DNA of 64,000 nucleotides from JALZUV01 sp964654855 (GCA_964654855.1 CAZZJS010000004.1:1-64000); one strand, 5' to 3'; counted from the first letter of the stretch, positions 43,644-53,012 are shown. Made by a program: numbers and translations. Notes: generated by a model from the letters alone, not told the origin.

Positions 43644-44756
43644 ATGAAGAATTTATTGATTTTACTTTCACTTTTCGTGCTCTGGGCAGATATTGCCGCA
43701 GCGCAAAATACCCGTATTAAAGATATTGTCTCGTTTGAGGGAATTCGTGAAAATATGCTCGTTGGTTATGGTCTCGTGGTCGGCCTAAATGGAACAGGTG
43801 ACCGCCTTCGTAACAACGCTTTTACCGAGCAAAGCCTTATTGCCTTTCTGGAACGTCAGGGAGTGAACACACGTGGCGAACAGCTTAACAGCCGTAATGT
43901 AGCCGCAGTGACCGTTACTGCAAAATTACCGCCATTTGCTCGCGCAGGCGGTAAAATTGATATTTCATTAAGTGCCATGGGCGATGCAAGAAGCCTGCAA
44001 GGCGGAGTGCTGCTCGCAACACCTCTTTATGGCGCAGATGGCCAAGTTTATTCCGTTGCACAAGGTGGGGTCACCATTAACGGGTTTGCTGTCGAGGGAG
44101 AATCTGGCACCAGCATCACGAAGGGTGTACCAACCAACGCGATTATCTCTGGTGGTGGTGTGGTGGAACGCGAAGTAGATTTCAAACTGAACACGCTAGA
44201 TTCAGTCAAACTTGCGCTACGCAACCCTGATCTTAATACAGCAAAAAACATCTCACGCGCGGTAAACTCTCGTTTAGGGCCTGAAGCTTCCGTCGTGATG
44301 GATCCGGGTACAGTGCAGGTCAATGTTCCGCCTGAGTATAATAACGCTGTGGCCTATCTACTCGCAGATATTGAGCAAATTAAGGTCGAGACTGACCAAG
44401 TCGCCAAAGTCGTGATTGATGAAGCAACGGGTACCATTGTGATGGGTGAAAATGTTCGCATCGATACAGTGGCTATTGCACAGGGTAATTTGGTCGTGCG
44501 GATTGAAGAAACACCACAAGTATCGCAACCGAACCCATTTGCACCTTTCGGCGCAACAACAGAAATTGTTCCCCGTTCGGAAGTATCGGTGGATGAAGAG
44601 AGTGGCGCAAAGCTTACCGTACTCAATAGCGGCGCATCGCTCAAACAACTAGTCGGTGGACTTAACGCATTGGGTGTTGGCCCACGTGATATGATCGCCA
44701 TTTTGCAAAATATTAAAGCTGCCGGTGCACTACAGGCAGAAATCGAGACACGATAA
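43644..44756 (+). CDS. flgI: Flagellar P-ring protein FlgI
   Basis: 370 aa, normal length. The signal peptide (LLILLSLFVLWADIAAA) ends near residue 20. TRIKDIVSFEGIRENMLVGYGLVVGLNGTGD is the FlgI signature, with ALGVGPRDMIAILQNIKAAGALQAEI at the C-terminus. It forms the periplasmic P ring around the flagellar rod. flgH and flgA, usual neighbours, are not upstream here (fabD is). First gene of the flagellar block. Confidence 0.97.
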   Translation: MKNLLILLSLFVLWADIAAAQNTRIKDIVSFEGIRENMLVGYGLVVGLNGTGDRLRNNAFTEQSLIAFLERQGVNTRGEQLNSRNVAAVTVTAKLPPFARAGGKIDISLSAMGDARSLQGGVLLATPLYGADGQVYSVAQGGVTINGFAVEGESGTSITKGVPTNAIISGGGVVEREVDFKLNTLDSVKLALRNPDLNTAKNISRAVNSRLGPEASVVMDPGTVQVNVPPEYNNAVAYLLADIEQIKVETDQVAKVVIDEATGTIVMGENVRIDTVAIAQGNLVVRIEETPQVSQPNPFAPFGATTEIVPRSEVSVDEESGAKLTVLNSGASLKQLVGGLNALGVGPRDMIAILQNIKAAGALQAEIETR

Positions 44757-44767
44757 TGGAGGACCCT

Positions 44768-45166
44768 ATGATCGTAAATGTAGATCGTGCGAAAGCATTA
44801 GCCGATCAAACCCGTTTGAAGCTAGAGCAAGCCCGCAAAACTAGCGGAAAAGCCGGTGGTAATGAGGCAATTGAAAAGGCAGCGCAAGAATTTGAAGCCG
44901 TCTTCTTAGCGCAGATGATGGAACATATGTTTGCCGAAGTTGATTTATCACCTGGAAGCGAAGGCCCAGGCGACGATATCTATAAATCTATGCTGATTGA
45001 TGAATATGGCAAGCTAATGTCACGATCAGGCGGCATTGGTGTAGCCGATCATGTGAAGCGCGAAATGCTACGCGTGCAAGAGGGTGAAGCCCTTGATTTT
45101 GTCGCATCGAAAGAAAAATCCACGGCTAATGCCGCGGCGATAAAAACCCCTGAGGAGGTAGAGTAA
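44768..45166 (+). CDS. flgJ: Short FlgJ-type rod-binding protein
   Basis: 132 aa. IEKAAQEFEAVFLAQMMEHMFAEVD and IYKSMLIDEYGKLMSRSGGIGVADHVKREML form the rod-binding domain of FlgJ. The muramidase domain found in enterobacterial FlgJ is absent, as is usual in Alphaproteobacteria. The ATG at 44768 has GGAGG 5 nt upstream; an earlier ATG at 44756 overlaps the flgI stop. Probably the rod cap or scaffold. Confidence 0.88.
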   Translation: MIVNVDRAKALADQTRLKLEQARKTSGKAGGNEAIEKAAQEFEAVFLAQMMEHMFAEVDLSPGSEGPGDDIYKSMLIDEYGKLMSRSGGIGVADHVKREMLRVQEGEALDFVASKEKSTANAAAIKTPEEVE

Positions 45167-45636
45167 TGGACGCTTATGAAAATGCACATTCGGCGGAAGC
45201 AGAAGATATCCGCCCGCAGAATATTAATATGGAAAATGTTTTAGCACTCGTCGCTCGCTTGGCGCAAATACTCGCGTTGGAGGTAGACTATCTGGCTGAG
45301 ATGGATGTGAAAGCCATTGACCCGCTACTCAATGAAAAGAAATGGCTAACCAAAGCCGTGGAACTTCAGCTAAAGCGCGTCCAGAAATATCCGCACTTAT
45401 TAGACGAAGTAACAGAAGACGAACGCGAAGAATTTACCGAGATGGTAGGAGTCTTTAACGAGATTAAAAAAGAAAATCATCGCCGTTTACTCGCCGCAAA
45501 AGAAGTAAATGCACGCGTAGTGGAAGCCATTACGGAAGTGGTGAATGAGCATAACCGCAAACCAAGTTATGACACGCGCGGAGTTCCTGAGAAAAAGATG
45601 GATTCCGTTTCAGTCACGCTAAATGAACAAGTGTAA
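45166..45636 (+). CDS. FlgN-like flagellar chaperone
   Basis: 156 aa, helical, cytoplasmic. NVLALVARLAQILALEVDYLAEMDVKAIDPLLNEKKWLTKAVELQL resembles the FlgN family, which chaperones FlgK and FlgL before export; those two genes follow directly. The start overlaps the flgJ stop, with GAGGAGGT 9 nt upstream. The family call rests on weak similarity plus strong context. Confidence 0.7.
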   Translation: MDAYENAHSAEAEDIRPQNINMENVLALVARLAQILALEVDYLAEMDVKAIDPLLNEKKWLTKAVELQLKRVQKYPHLLDEVTEDEREEFTEMVGVFNEIKKENHRRLLAAKEVNARVVEAITEVVNEHNRKPSYDTRGVPEKKMDSVSVTLNEQV

Positions 45637-45657
45637 TAGAGCAGGATTTAAATCACG

Positions 45658-48375
45658 ATGAGTTTAACAAACGCATTAAATAACGCCCTTACAGGCCTTA
45701 ATGTTAACCAACGTACCATAGCTGTTATTTCGAATAACATCGCTAATGCGAATACGGAAGGTTACTCACGCCAGATTGTGAATTTAGAATCTGTCACCCA
45801 CGCAGGAGGTGACTCAGGCGTACGTATTGCAGATGTGACTCGCTCTGTTGACAAGTTTTTGCAAGTATCGGTTTATAACCAAACAAGCGAGGTTGGACGC
45901 AGTGAAGTCATCACCGATTATTATGATGAAATCCAAGTCCTGCTAGGCGACCCTTCACTTGGTAATAGTATCGATAACCATATCGAGACTTTCTTCAACG
46001 ATTTGCAAATTACGGCCGATACACCTGAGCGTAGCTCTACACGCGCAGCAGTAATCCAATCTGCTAGCGTGGCAGCACGTGAAATTTCTGTGCTTGCTCA
46101 AAGCCTTGAAGAACTTCGCTTTCAAGTAGATAATGAAATTAAGCAAGATACGGGCGCGCTAAACCAGCGCTTAGAAGAACTGTTTTTCACAAATGAAGCG
46201 ATTGCTGAGGGCCATTCTTTTGGCGCACCTACCGCGACACTTCTGGATCAACGAGACGCTCTCGCCGAAGAAGTCGCACAATATATTGATATATTTGTTT
46301 CCGAAAAAGAAGATGGTAGCTTAACTCTTTCAACGGGTAACGGTCTTAATTTGGTTGATTTTGGTTATGGCCAAATTGAATATCGCGAAATTAGTTCGGT
46401 TGATACCCTGATCGAAGATGGAGATATTAACCCACTTGTTTTACAAACAATTGACGAAAATGGCCGCGCTGTTAGCCGTTCTGTTAATATCGCAAGTGGC
46501 GGCAGAAGTAGCCAAATTGAGAAACGTTTCGAAGGTGGCTCGCTTGCTGGTTTGCTCGAAATTCGTGATGACCTCATTCCGAATATTTTAGATCAGTTAG
46601 ACCAACTGGCCGCTCAGTTACGCGATAGCTTCAACGATATTCATAATCAGGGTTCTGGTTATCCGCCAGCCACTGAGCTAGTTGGTACAGCAGAATTTAA
46701 TGTGTCTGAGCGCAGCCTGTGGGAAGGGTCAGTCACTATTGCTGCATTGAATGAAGATGGCACTCCTGCCCCGAGCACCTTTAATGACGAAGTGTCAGGA
46801 TTTCGTCCACTAACCATCAATTTTAGTGAGCTGTTTAACAGTCAAGGTCCTGGTGAAGTGGACCTGCAAACCATTATTAACGAGGTTAATCATCATTTTG
46901 GGGTACCGCAAAACCGACTACAAGTTGGTAATATCAATAATATTGAGTTGGCAATCGTCAATGACAGCCTTCCAGGCGCAGTACCAGGAATCGAATTTGA
47001 TTTCGAAATTGAAAATATCTCTGGCGAGAATGCCGAATTTTGGGTGGATGGACTGCAAGTATTAGACGAGACCGGAGCCGATATTACCTCCACTACTAAT
47101 ACGGTTCAAACCGTTGCTTTAAGTGCAAGCAACACTTTTATTACCTCAGCAGCCAGCAACGTTGTCACCGTAACAACGGATTCGAGCCACTCCCTTTCGG
47201 ATGGTGATGTGATACGATTAGATGATCCCGGCATTGTAATTGACGGTATCCCTTCGGCTGAATTTGACGGCTATTTTACCATCAGCAACGTTACAGGCAG
47301 CACGTTTGAGATTACCGTAACAACACCTGCAGGTGCGGGTGCATCTACAGATGTAGCAGGTCAAAGTTACAGCCCTCCATATGATACTATTCAAGGGGGC
47401 GAGCAAAGACGTTTACAACAAAACGGAACGTTCTCAGCTGATTTAAGCGGCAACTCAGACTCTGCTTATTATGATATTAACGTAGATATCGTTACACGTG
47501 ATGAAAGTGGAAATCTAAGCACTTCCACTGTTACCTATCGTGTTTTGAACGAACAAAATGATACCGAAAATGACCGTATCGCTGCACGTGCAGTGACAGC
47601 AGGCAGCGGCGTTTTAACTGTTCCAAGCACATTCGAACCGCTTTTGCGTGCCTCGCTTGTGGATGAAAATGGCGTGGAGTTACCTAGCGTAAGCGGCGAT
47701 TATCTACAGCAAGAAGGTTTCCTTAAAATCGAATCTGCACGCGAAGGGATTACCCTCGCGATTGATGATACCAGCAGCAGCCACCTTGGTTTGCCTAATG
47801 ATAACCCACCACGTCCAGGCGACAATCGTAGTTTCTCGCATCATTTTGGCCTGAATAACTTTTTTGAAAATAATAGCCTTACTCCTAGCGGAGATAGCAT
47901 CAAAAATTCAGCGATTAATTTAGCCGTTGAAGATCGTTTCTTTGAAAATTCAGGGCTAATCTCCGTTGGTGATTTGAACCTTTCAAACCAGCCAGTTAAC
48001 TCAGACGCTGATCCACTTTATACGTTGGAACGCTTCTCGGGCGATCACAGTGTTATACAACGATTAGCTAGATTAGGCATTGAATCACAAGAATTTGGTG
48101 CTGCTGGCGGTTTGCCTGATACCACCCTCACATTTGACGGTTACGCAGGTGAATTGCTTGGCCATATTGCCGCCAACTCAATCACCGCAGATAGAAATGC
48201 TGAGAATGACGTAACCCTATTGCAAGGATACGAGGAACGCGCCGATGCTGTTAGCGGCGTAAATCTCGATGAAGAGCTTGCCAATACAATTGTTTACCAA
48301 AATGCCTATGCCGCATCTGCGCGGGTTATTTCGGTCACTGACGAACTATTCGACGCTTTATTACAGTCGGTCTAA
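45658..48375 (+). CDS. flgK: Flagellar hook-associated protein FlgK, unusually long
   Basis: 905 aa against about 550 in enterobacteria. The N-terminus SLTNALNNALTGLNVNQRTIAVISNNIANANTEGYSRQ and the C-terminus VSGVNLDEELANTIVYQNAYAASARVISVTDELFDALL are clear FlgK ends. The middle (about 330-740) is beta-rich and Thr/Ser/Asp-rich with Ig- or cadherin-like strands (VTVTTDSSHSLSDGDVIRLDDPG, GYFTISNVTGSTFEITVT), probably an enlarged surface-exposed D3-type domain. It forms the hook-filament junction. Only 12 nt separate it from flgL. Confidence 0.94.
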   Translation: MSLTNALNNALTGLNVNQRTIAVISNNIANANTEGYSRQIVNLESVTHAGGDSGVRIADVTRSVDKFLQVSVYNQTSEVGRSEVITDYYDEIQVLLGDPSLGNSIDNHIETFFNDLQITADTPERSSTRAAVIQSASVAAREISVLAQSLEELRFQVDNEIKQDTGALNQRLEELFFTNEAIAEGHSFGAPTATLLDQRDALAEEVAQYIDIFVSEKEDGSLTLSTGNGLNLVDFGYGQIEYREISSVDTLIEDGDINPLVLQTIDENGRAVSRSVNIASGGRSSQIEKRFEGGSLAGLLEIRDDLIPNILDQLDQLAAQLRDSFNDIHNQGSGYPPATELVGTAEFNVSERSLWEGSVTIAALNEDGTPAPSTFNDEVSGFRPLTINFSELFNSQGPGEVDLQTIINEVNHHFGVPQNRLQVGNINNIELAIVNDSLPGAVPGIEFDFEIENISGENAEFWVDGLQVLDETGADITSTTNTVQTVALSASNTFITSAASNVVTVTTDSSHSLSDGDVIRLDDPGIVIDGIPSAEFDGYFTISNVTGSTFEITVTTPAGAGASTDVAGQSYSPPYDTIQGGEQRRLQQNGTFSADLSGNSDSAYYDINVDIVTRDESGNLSTSTVTYRVLNEQNDTENDRIAARAVTAGSGVLTVPSTFEPLLRASLVDENGVELPSVSGDYLQQEGFLKIESAREGITLAIDDTSSSHLGLPNDNPPRPGDNRSFSHHFGLNNFFENNSLTPSGDSIKNSAINLAVEDRFFENSGLISVGDLNLSNQPVNSDADPLYTLERFSGDHSVIQRLARLGIESQEFGAAGGLPDTTLTFDGYAGELLGHIAANSITADRNAENDVTLLQGYEERADAVSGVNLDEELANTIVYQNAYAASARVISVTDELFDALLQSV

Positions 48376-48388
48376 AGGAGAATAAAAA

Positions 48389-49297
48389 ATGACAGTTAAC
48401 CGCATTAGTACTTTTGCACTTCATCAGAGCACTCTGGGAGATGTTAGTCGTGTTCAAACGAACCTTGCCGATTTACAGAATCAAATTTCTAGTGGTAAGA
48501 AAACAGATCGTTTTCAGGGCTTAGGAACACAAGTAGAGCAGTTTGTTTCGCTCGAATCCAGAATTGCCAGATCCAATAATTATGCTGAAAGTAATGCTTT
48601 AACGCTTTCGCGCCTCAATACAAGCGGCGTTGTTTTAGATGGGATTATCGAAACCGTCGATGATGTTGAAGATTTAATTGTATTACGCCGAGGCGCTTCT
48701 GACGGCGATACGCTTCAATTTCGTACACAGCTTTTGCATTTGCGTGATCGGCTCACCGAATCCTTAAACACTAATTTTGAAGGCCGTTATATTTTTGGCG
48801 GTACAAGAACGAATGTACCTCCCGTGGTTAACAATCCAGAAACGCTCGTACCTGGCACACCTGATAGAAGTTACTATCAAGGCGGGTCAGAAGATTTATT
48901 CGCACGGTTAGATGATAATATCGAAATTGATTATGCTGTTCGGGCAGATGCAGAAGGTTTTCAGAAAGTCATTGCTGGTATCGCACAAGCACTGACCAGT
49001 GATGATGCTGTGGCCAGTAGTAGCTCTGTTTTGGAGGATGCCCAATCATTGATTCAAGAAGGTTTGGACGACATCGTTAGAGAAAGAACAGAGGTCAATG
49101 CAAATATTGTAACGGTTGAAGCGGTAACAGCCCGCCATCAAGAATTATCACTCTATTGGGAAGGGGTAAAAAGTGAACTTATCGATACAGATATTGTTGC
49201 CGCCTCTACTCAAGTCGCGATTGATCAAACAATCTTACAAGCTTCATTTCAATCATTCGCAACCATTAACAGGTTGAGATTGATTGATTTCCTCTAG
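48389..49297 (+). CDS. flgL: Flagellar hook-associated protein FlgL
   Basis: 302 aa. ISTFALHQSTLGDVSRVQTNLADLQNQISSGKKTDRFQGLG is the flagellin-like N-terminus, and STQVAIDQTILQASFQSFATINRLRLIDFL the C-terminus. NFEGRYIFGGTRT near residue 130 is typical of FlgL. It is the second hook-filament junction protein and acts with FlgK. AAAGGAG lies 8 nt before the ATG. Confidence 0.93.
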   Translation: MTVNRISTFALHQSTLGDVSRVQTNLADLQNQISSGKKTDRFQGLGTQVEQFVSLESRIARSNNYAESNALTLSRLNTSGVVLDGIIETVDDVEDLIVLRRGASDGDTLQFRTQLLHLRDRLTESLNTNFEGRYIFGGTRTNVPPVVNNPETLVPGTPDRSYYQGGSEDLFARLDDNIEIDYAVRADAEGFQKVIAGIAQALTSDDAVASSSSVLEDAQSLIQEGLDDIVRERTEVNANIVTVEAVTARHQELSLYWEGVKSELIDTDIVAASTQVAIDQTILQASFQSFATINRLRLIDFL

Positions 49298-49310
49298 CAG
49301 GAAACAATTA

Positions 49311-49339
49311 TTTAACACGGTAGGTAACCGTGCTATAAT
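49311..49339 (+). promoter_or_regulatory. Promoter with an operator-like inverted repeat upstream of fliW
   Basis: TATAAT (49334-49339) lies 17 nt after a weak -35 (TTTAAC, 49311-49316). The spacer contains CACGGT (49316-49321) and ACCGTG (49327-49332), a perfect 6-bp inverted repeat that would overlap bound RNA polymerase. A dyad in that position suits a repressor site. Confidence 0.5.
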
Positions 49340-49402
49340 AGTAAAATCGAAAGCTAATAAAGCAGGTAGCTGTTAGTTTTCTTAAGGATAAGGAATAGGG
49401 AG

Positions 49403-49924
49403 ATGTTGCATACCGTGACTCAACAACCAGAAAACGTTAACCCAGAGGTGGTAGATTCCACTTTAGAGAAAGTCAAAGAAGGGACTGCCATTGTAGAAAC
49501 CCGATTTGGCGAAGTAGAAGTACCTACCGAAAATCCCATTGTTTTCCCTCAAGGCCTTCTAGGTATTGCTGGAAATTTTGAATATGCTTTAACTGACTTT
49601 CCAAGCGAAAAACTTGGACAATTCAAATTACTGCAATCGCTAAATGATCCGACCGTTTCATTCATCACGCTTCCTACAGCGTTAGATAATCAACTGATTG
49701 CACGCGAAGACCTTGAAAAAGCGGCCTCTGATGTGGGAGTAAAAGATACAGATAGCCTAACAGTTCTTCTTATTGTTTCGGTTCATCGCTCACCGCATGA
49801 TGTGAAGATTTCCGTCAATACGCGCGCACCAATATTGGTTTATGTGCCAACGCGTACTGCCGTTCAATATGTATTCCAAAACAGCAAATATAAGGTTCAG
49901 GAAATTCTGGATTTTAATGAATAA
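49403..49924 (+). CDS. fliW: Flagellar assembly factor FliW
   Basis: 173 aa. TRFGEVEVPTENPIVFPQGLLGI followed by FKLLQSLNDPTVSFITL and NTRAPILVYVPTRTAVQYVFQNSKY is the FliW pattern. FliW binds flagellin and the regulator CsrA, tying flagellin synthesis to export. It is common in Firmicutes and Epsilonproteobacteria but unusual in Alphaproteobacteria, which mostly use FlaF and FlbT. It has its own promoter (49311-49339) and terminator. Confidence 0.9.
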   Translation: MLHTVTQQPENVNPEVVDSTLEKVKEGTAIVETRFGEVEVPTENPIVFPQGLLGIAGNFEYALTDFPSEKLGQFKLLQSLNDPTVSFITLPTALDNQLIAREDLEKAASDVGVKDTDSLTVLLIVSVHRSPHDVKISVNTRAPILVYVPTRTAVQYVFQNSKYKVQEILDFNE

Positions 49925-49944
49925 ATAAACATTCTAATAAGGAT

Positions 49945-49971
49945 TGCCCGACTTCGGTTGGGCATTTTTTT
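49945..49971 (+). terminator. Intrinsic terminator after fliW
   Basis: TGCCCGAC, loop TTCG, GTTGGGCA, then seven T. The stem is 8 bp with one G-T pair and a UUCG-type tetraloop. It lies between fliW and the fliB-like gene. Confidence 0.95.
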
Positions 49972-49979
49972 ACCCTCTT

Positions 49980-51134
49980 ATGCTACAATCTAAATGGTTA
50001 GAAGACTTTGAATGTCTCGGCGATAAATGCGAAGATACCTGCTGTAAAGGCTGGGGCATGCAGGTGGATAAAGCCACCGTTGCGCGTTACGAAGCCGAAG
50101 CTCCTGAGCTAATGGAATTCGTTACTTCTGGTGAAGCCGAACATATTATGAAGCGCGATGCCGAAACCGATTATTGCGTGAAATTTGATAAAGGCTGGTG
50201 TGGAATCCACGCCGCCAAAGGCACTGACTTTCTTGGCGATGCTTGCCATTTTTTCCCGCGTGTAACGCGCCAACTTGGCGATACTGTTTTACAAACGGCG
50301 ACGATCTCTTGTCCTGAAGTAGCGCGTCGTGCACTTCTTGCCTCTACCGATACAGATTGGGCAGAGCCAGAAACCGGACGCACCCCCTTCAGCCTCACAA
50401 ACTATCTACCCGATGGGTTGGAGAATGATAAAGCATTAGACGTTCACAAAGCCTTTCTACAAGCTGCTATAGCAGAAGATGCTTCAGCAGGGCAGATCGT
50501 AGCGCGACTGCATGCAGTCGTACAATCGATGCAAATGGTCGATATAGCCACCTGGCCAATGGCAGTTGAGTTTTATCTAAAAAGTGCGGATAGTCGTTTA
50601 AGTAGCCCTGAAGCAAAAACCGAAGATCCCTTCCATCTTTACCATTCATTAGCTGGCTTAGTAGGAGCCGCACGTAAGAGCAATCGCCCGCGGTTAGAAG
50701 CGGTGCTAGAGACATTAGAAAAAGCACTCGATATTCAAACCGATATTACAACTGGTGCGATTGATTTCGGACCAGACAGTATGAAAAACCTGCAGAGCAT
50801 GCGTGAAGGTTGGCAGTTTGTGAACGACCAATGGCAGCCTTATTTCAAACGTTGGATTCGCGCCCAACTTGGCACAGCACTCTTTCCTTTTGCAGGCTTT
50901 GGCGAAACATTGACCGACCGCATCACTATTATTGGTGTGCGTTTAGCTACGTTACAGCTAGCGCTACAATCTCACCTCTTTGTGCATCAAACACTGACCG
51001 AAGAAGATGCGATTACCATCACACAATCGTTAGCAAGATTCCTCGACCATCTGGCAGACCCTACCCTCACCATGCAGATTTATAATGAAACAGGTTGGGT
51101 CAAAACAAGTCGTCTACAGGGATTATTTATCTAA
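49980..51134 (+). CDS. fliB: FliB-like flagellin lysine-N-methylase family protein
   Basis: 384 aa. The N-terminus FECLGDKCEDTCCKGWGMQVDKATVARYE (about 9-37) carries the C-x-x-x-x-C-x-x-x-CC-x-x-W cluster typical of FliB, and further Cys near 62-110 (DYCVKFDKGWCGIHAAKG, GDACHFFPR, ISCPEVARRALL) fit an Fe-S or metal-binding enzyme. FliB methylates flagellin lysines in Salmonella. The start at 49980 follows the fliW terminator; an in-frame start at 49944 is excluded because it lies before that terminator. Confidence 0.83.
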   Translation: MLQSKWLEDFECLGDKCEDTCCKGWGMQVDKATVARYEAEAPELMEFVTSGEAEHIMKRDAETDYCVKFDKGWCGIHAAKGTDFLGDACHFFPRVTRQLGDTVLQTATISCPEVARRALLASTDTDWAEPETGRTPFSLTNYLPDGLENDKALDVHKAFLQAAIAEDASAGQIVARLHAVVQSMQMVDIATWPMAVEFYLKSADSRLSSPEAKTEDPFHLYHSLAGLVGAARKSNRPRLEAVLETLEKALDIQTDITTGAIDFGPDSMKNLQSMREGWQFVNDQWQPYFKRWIRAQLGTALFPFAGFGETLTDRITIIGVRLATLQLALQSHLFVHQTLTEEDAITITQSLARFLDHLADPTLTMQIYNETGWVKTSRLQGLFI

Positions 51135-51145
51135 GTTGCTACTCG

Positions 51146-52132
51146 CTATTTCACCTCAAAGTGAAAAACCTTATCCACTATATTCTGTGAACCACGAATC
51201 AGCGTCACTTTACCTTGATAGGCTCCAACCGGCCATGCCTTACGCTTACCTCGCTTCTTGCCGACATATTGAAAATATTGTGCCTTAAAACCTTCAAACT
51301 GATGTGTATTTTTTACCAGAATTTTTGAGTTCGAATCTACTAGCTGCACTACCAGCTTGTCGCCTTTCTGTGGCCCATAAAGCAAGGTCCAAAAGACCAT
51401 CGCATCGGCATTCGATAGCAAAAATTTCTCCGGATAGTAGCCCTGAATTACCTCATGCTTTTTCACGGGCTTTCCAGCAATACCGCTTAAAACTATCCCC
51501 GTACCCTCTACTTGCATCGCGGAGCTTGCCTTTGCGCTCCACAAAGAAGAAACTGCTTCGCCACAGCCGCTTTCCATGGGGTTCGTGTTAAAGGGGTCAA
51601 TCGGGGTTCCTGCTTTATCGCGAACCGCAATATGCAGATGCGGAAATTCTGTTTTTCCGGAAAGGCCTATCTCGCCTAATGGCTCACCTCGTAACACTTT
51701 CTGACCTTTCTTCACGCGAATACTCCCACGCTTCAAATGACAATATTGGGTTCTCCATCCCCCAGCATGAGCAATCAGCACCCCATTGCCACATTCTTTA
51801 TTTGCAGAAGATTTTGGATCTTTCTGCGAGAGTAACGCATCTTTTTCACCATCACGAAAACCAAGAACCATTCCATCTGCCGCCGCCAGCACTTTGACTC
51901 CTTCTGCCTTTGCATCAAAAACAGGAATCGCGAAATCGGTTCCTTTATGCTTATCATAAGATAGTTTACGGCATTTATAATCTTGTCGATCTTCACCTGC
52001 TGCCTGATCAACATAATTCTGGATAAAGCAATTTTTACCTAGAGTGCAATCCACTGGAATATCAAGCTCAAGCGCCAATGCATCGGTTACTGCCAAAAGC
52101 AGAACAAAAACAGATGCGATAAATCCGATCAT
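51146..52132 (-). CDS. Exported M23 family metallopeptidase
   Basis: 328 aa. The signal peptide (FIASVFVLLLAVTDALA) ends near residue 20. Zinc-site motifs of LytM/M23 peptidases are present: HKGTDFAI (His62, Asp66), CHLKRG (His132) and PHLHIAV (His165, His167). The C-terminal 130 residues are beta-rich and unlike the peptidase domain. It probably cleaves peptidoglycan peptide bridges in the periplasm. It lies 5 nt after serB, which is 8 nt after virD4, so it appears to end the T4SS operon. Confidence 0.92.
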   Translation of the reverse strand: MIGFIASVFVLLLAVTDALALELDIPVDCTLGKNCFIQNYVDQAAGEDRQDYKCRKLSYDKHKGTDFAIPVFDAKAEGVKVLAAADGMVLGFRDGEKDALLSQKDPKSSANKECGNGVLIAHAGGWRTQYCHLKRGSIRVKKGQKVLRGEPLGEIGLSGKTEFPHLHIAVRDKAGTPIDPFNTNPMESGCGEAVSSLWSAKASSAMQVEGTGIVLSGIAGKPVKKHEVIQGYYPEKFLLSNADAMVFWTLLYGPQKGDKLVVQLVDSNSKILVKNTHQFEGFKAQYFQYVGKKRGKRKAWPVGAYQGKVTLIRGSQNIVDKVFHFEVK

Positions 52133-52137
52133 AAAAA

Positions 52138-53004
52138 CTAAGCCGTGCTCTTAATACCTTGCGCCCAGAGCAGTGCTTCATGATCCGCATAATCTAGGCT
52201 AAACTTAGCAGCCTTCTTCGTTGCTTCTTTTGCACGATATGCCACGCCCATACCTGCATGTTGCAACATTGGAATATCATTTGCCCCGTCGCCAATCGCC
52301 AGCACATCTTCCGGCGTAATGCCTAATTGATTGATCTTATGTTCTAAGATTTTCAGCTTAGCATCTTTGGTGAGAATAGGGGCAATGACCTCGCCCGTTA
52401 ATACGCCATTTTCAACCGCTAAACGATTGCCATAATGTTCTTCAAAGCCTGCTTTGCGCGCAACACGTTCGGTAAAGAATACAAAACCACCACTCACTAA
52501 AATCGCCTTCGCGCCTTGGCGTTTCATACCTTTAACGAGCCATTCGATTCCTTCTGAAAGAGTCAGACGTTCATCAAACACTTGCTGCATTGTTTCTTCT
52601 GGCAAGCCTTTCAGTAGCGCGACTCGTTCGCGTAGAGCCTCTTCAAAATCCAGCTCACCACGCATGGCAGCTTCGGTGATATTGACTACCTTATCGCGAA
52701 ATCCGGCAAAATCCGCTAGCTCGTCGATGCATTCTTGCTCAATCACGGTAGAGTCCATATCGCAAATAAGTAGCTTCTTCGGCTCGAATGGCCCTTCTTC
52801 TTTTTTGAACAATAAATCAACTTCCGCCGATTCACGCGCAGCCATTAATTGTACTTCTGCCGGCGCACTACGAAAACGCATGGCAATCGCACGATTACGA
52901 CGCAACCATTTCCATTGATTCGGAGCCAAGGCAGAAATTAACGCTTCGCGGCGCTCTTCGTCTAACGGCTTATCTTTCGACGCTAAGGCACAGATGCTAT
53001 ACAT
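52138..53004 (-). CDS. serB: Phosphoserine phosphatase
   Basis: 288 aa. The HAD signatures are complete: LLICDMDSTVIEQECIDELADFAG (nucleophile Asp near residue 82), LVSGGFVFFTERVA (motif II Ser), KLKILEHKINQLG (motif III Lys) and AIGDGANDIPML (motif IV). It makes serine from phosphoserine. Only 8 nt separate it from virD4, so it is likely transcribed with the T4SS genes, an odd partnership. Confidence 0.96.
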   Translation of the reverse strand: MYSICALASKDKPLDEERREALISALAPNQWKWLRRNRAIAMRFRSAPAEVQLMAARESAEVDLLFKKEEGPFEPKKLLICDMDSTVIEQECIDELADFAGFRDKVVNITEAAMRGELDFEEALRERVALLKGLPEETMQQVFDERLTLSEGIEWLVKGMKRQGAKAILVSGGFVFFTERVARKAGFEEHYGNRLAVENGVLTGEVIAPILTKDAKLKILEHKINQLGITPEDVLAIGDGANDIPMLQHAGMGVAYRAKEATKKAAKFSLDYADHEALLWAQGIKSTA

Positions 53005-53012
53005 AACTTCCT

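Noticed and set aside
49944..49979. In-frame start before the fliB-like gene at 49944
   Set aside because: It falls at the fliW terminator; the conserved protein begins at 49980.
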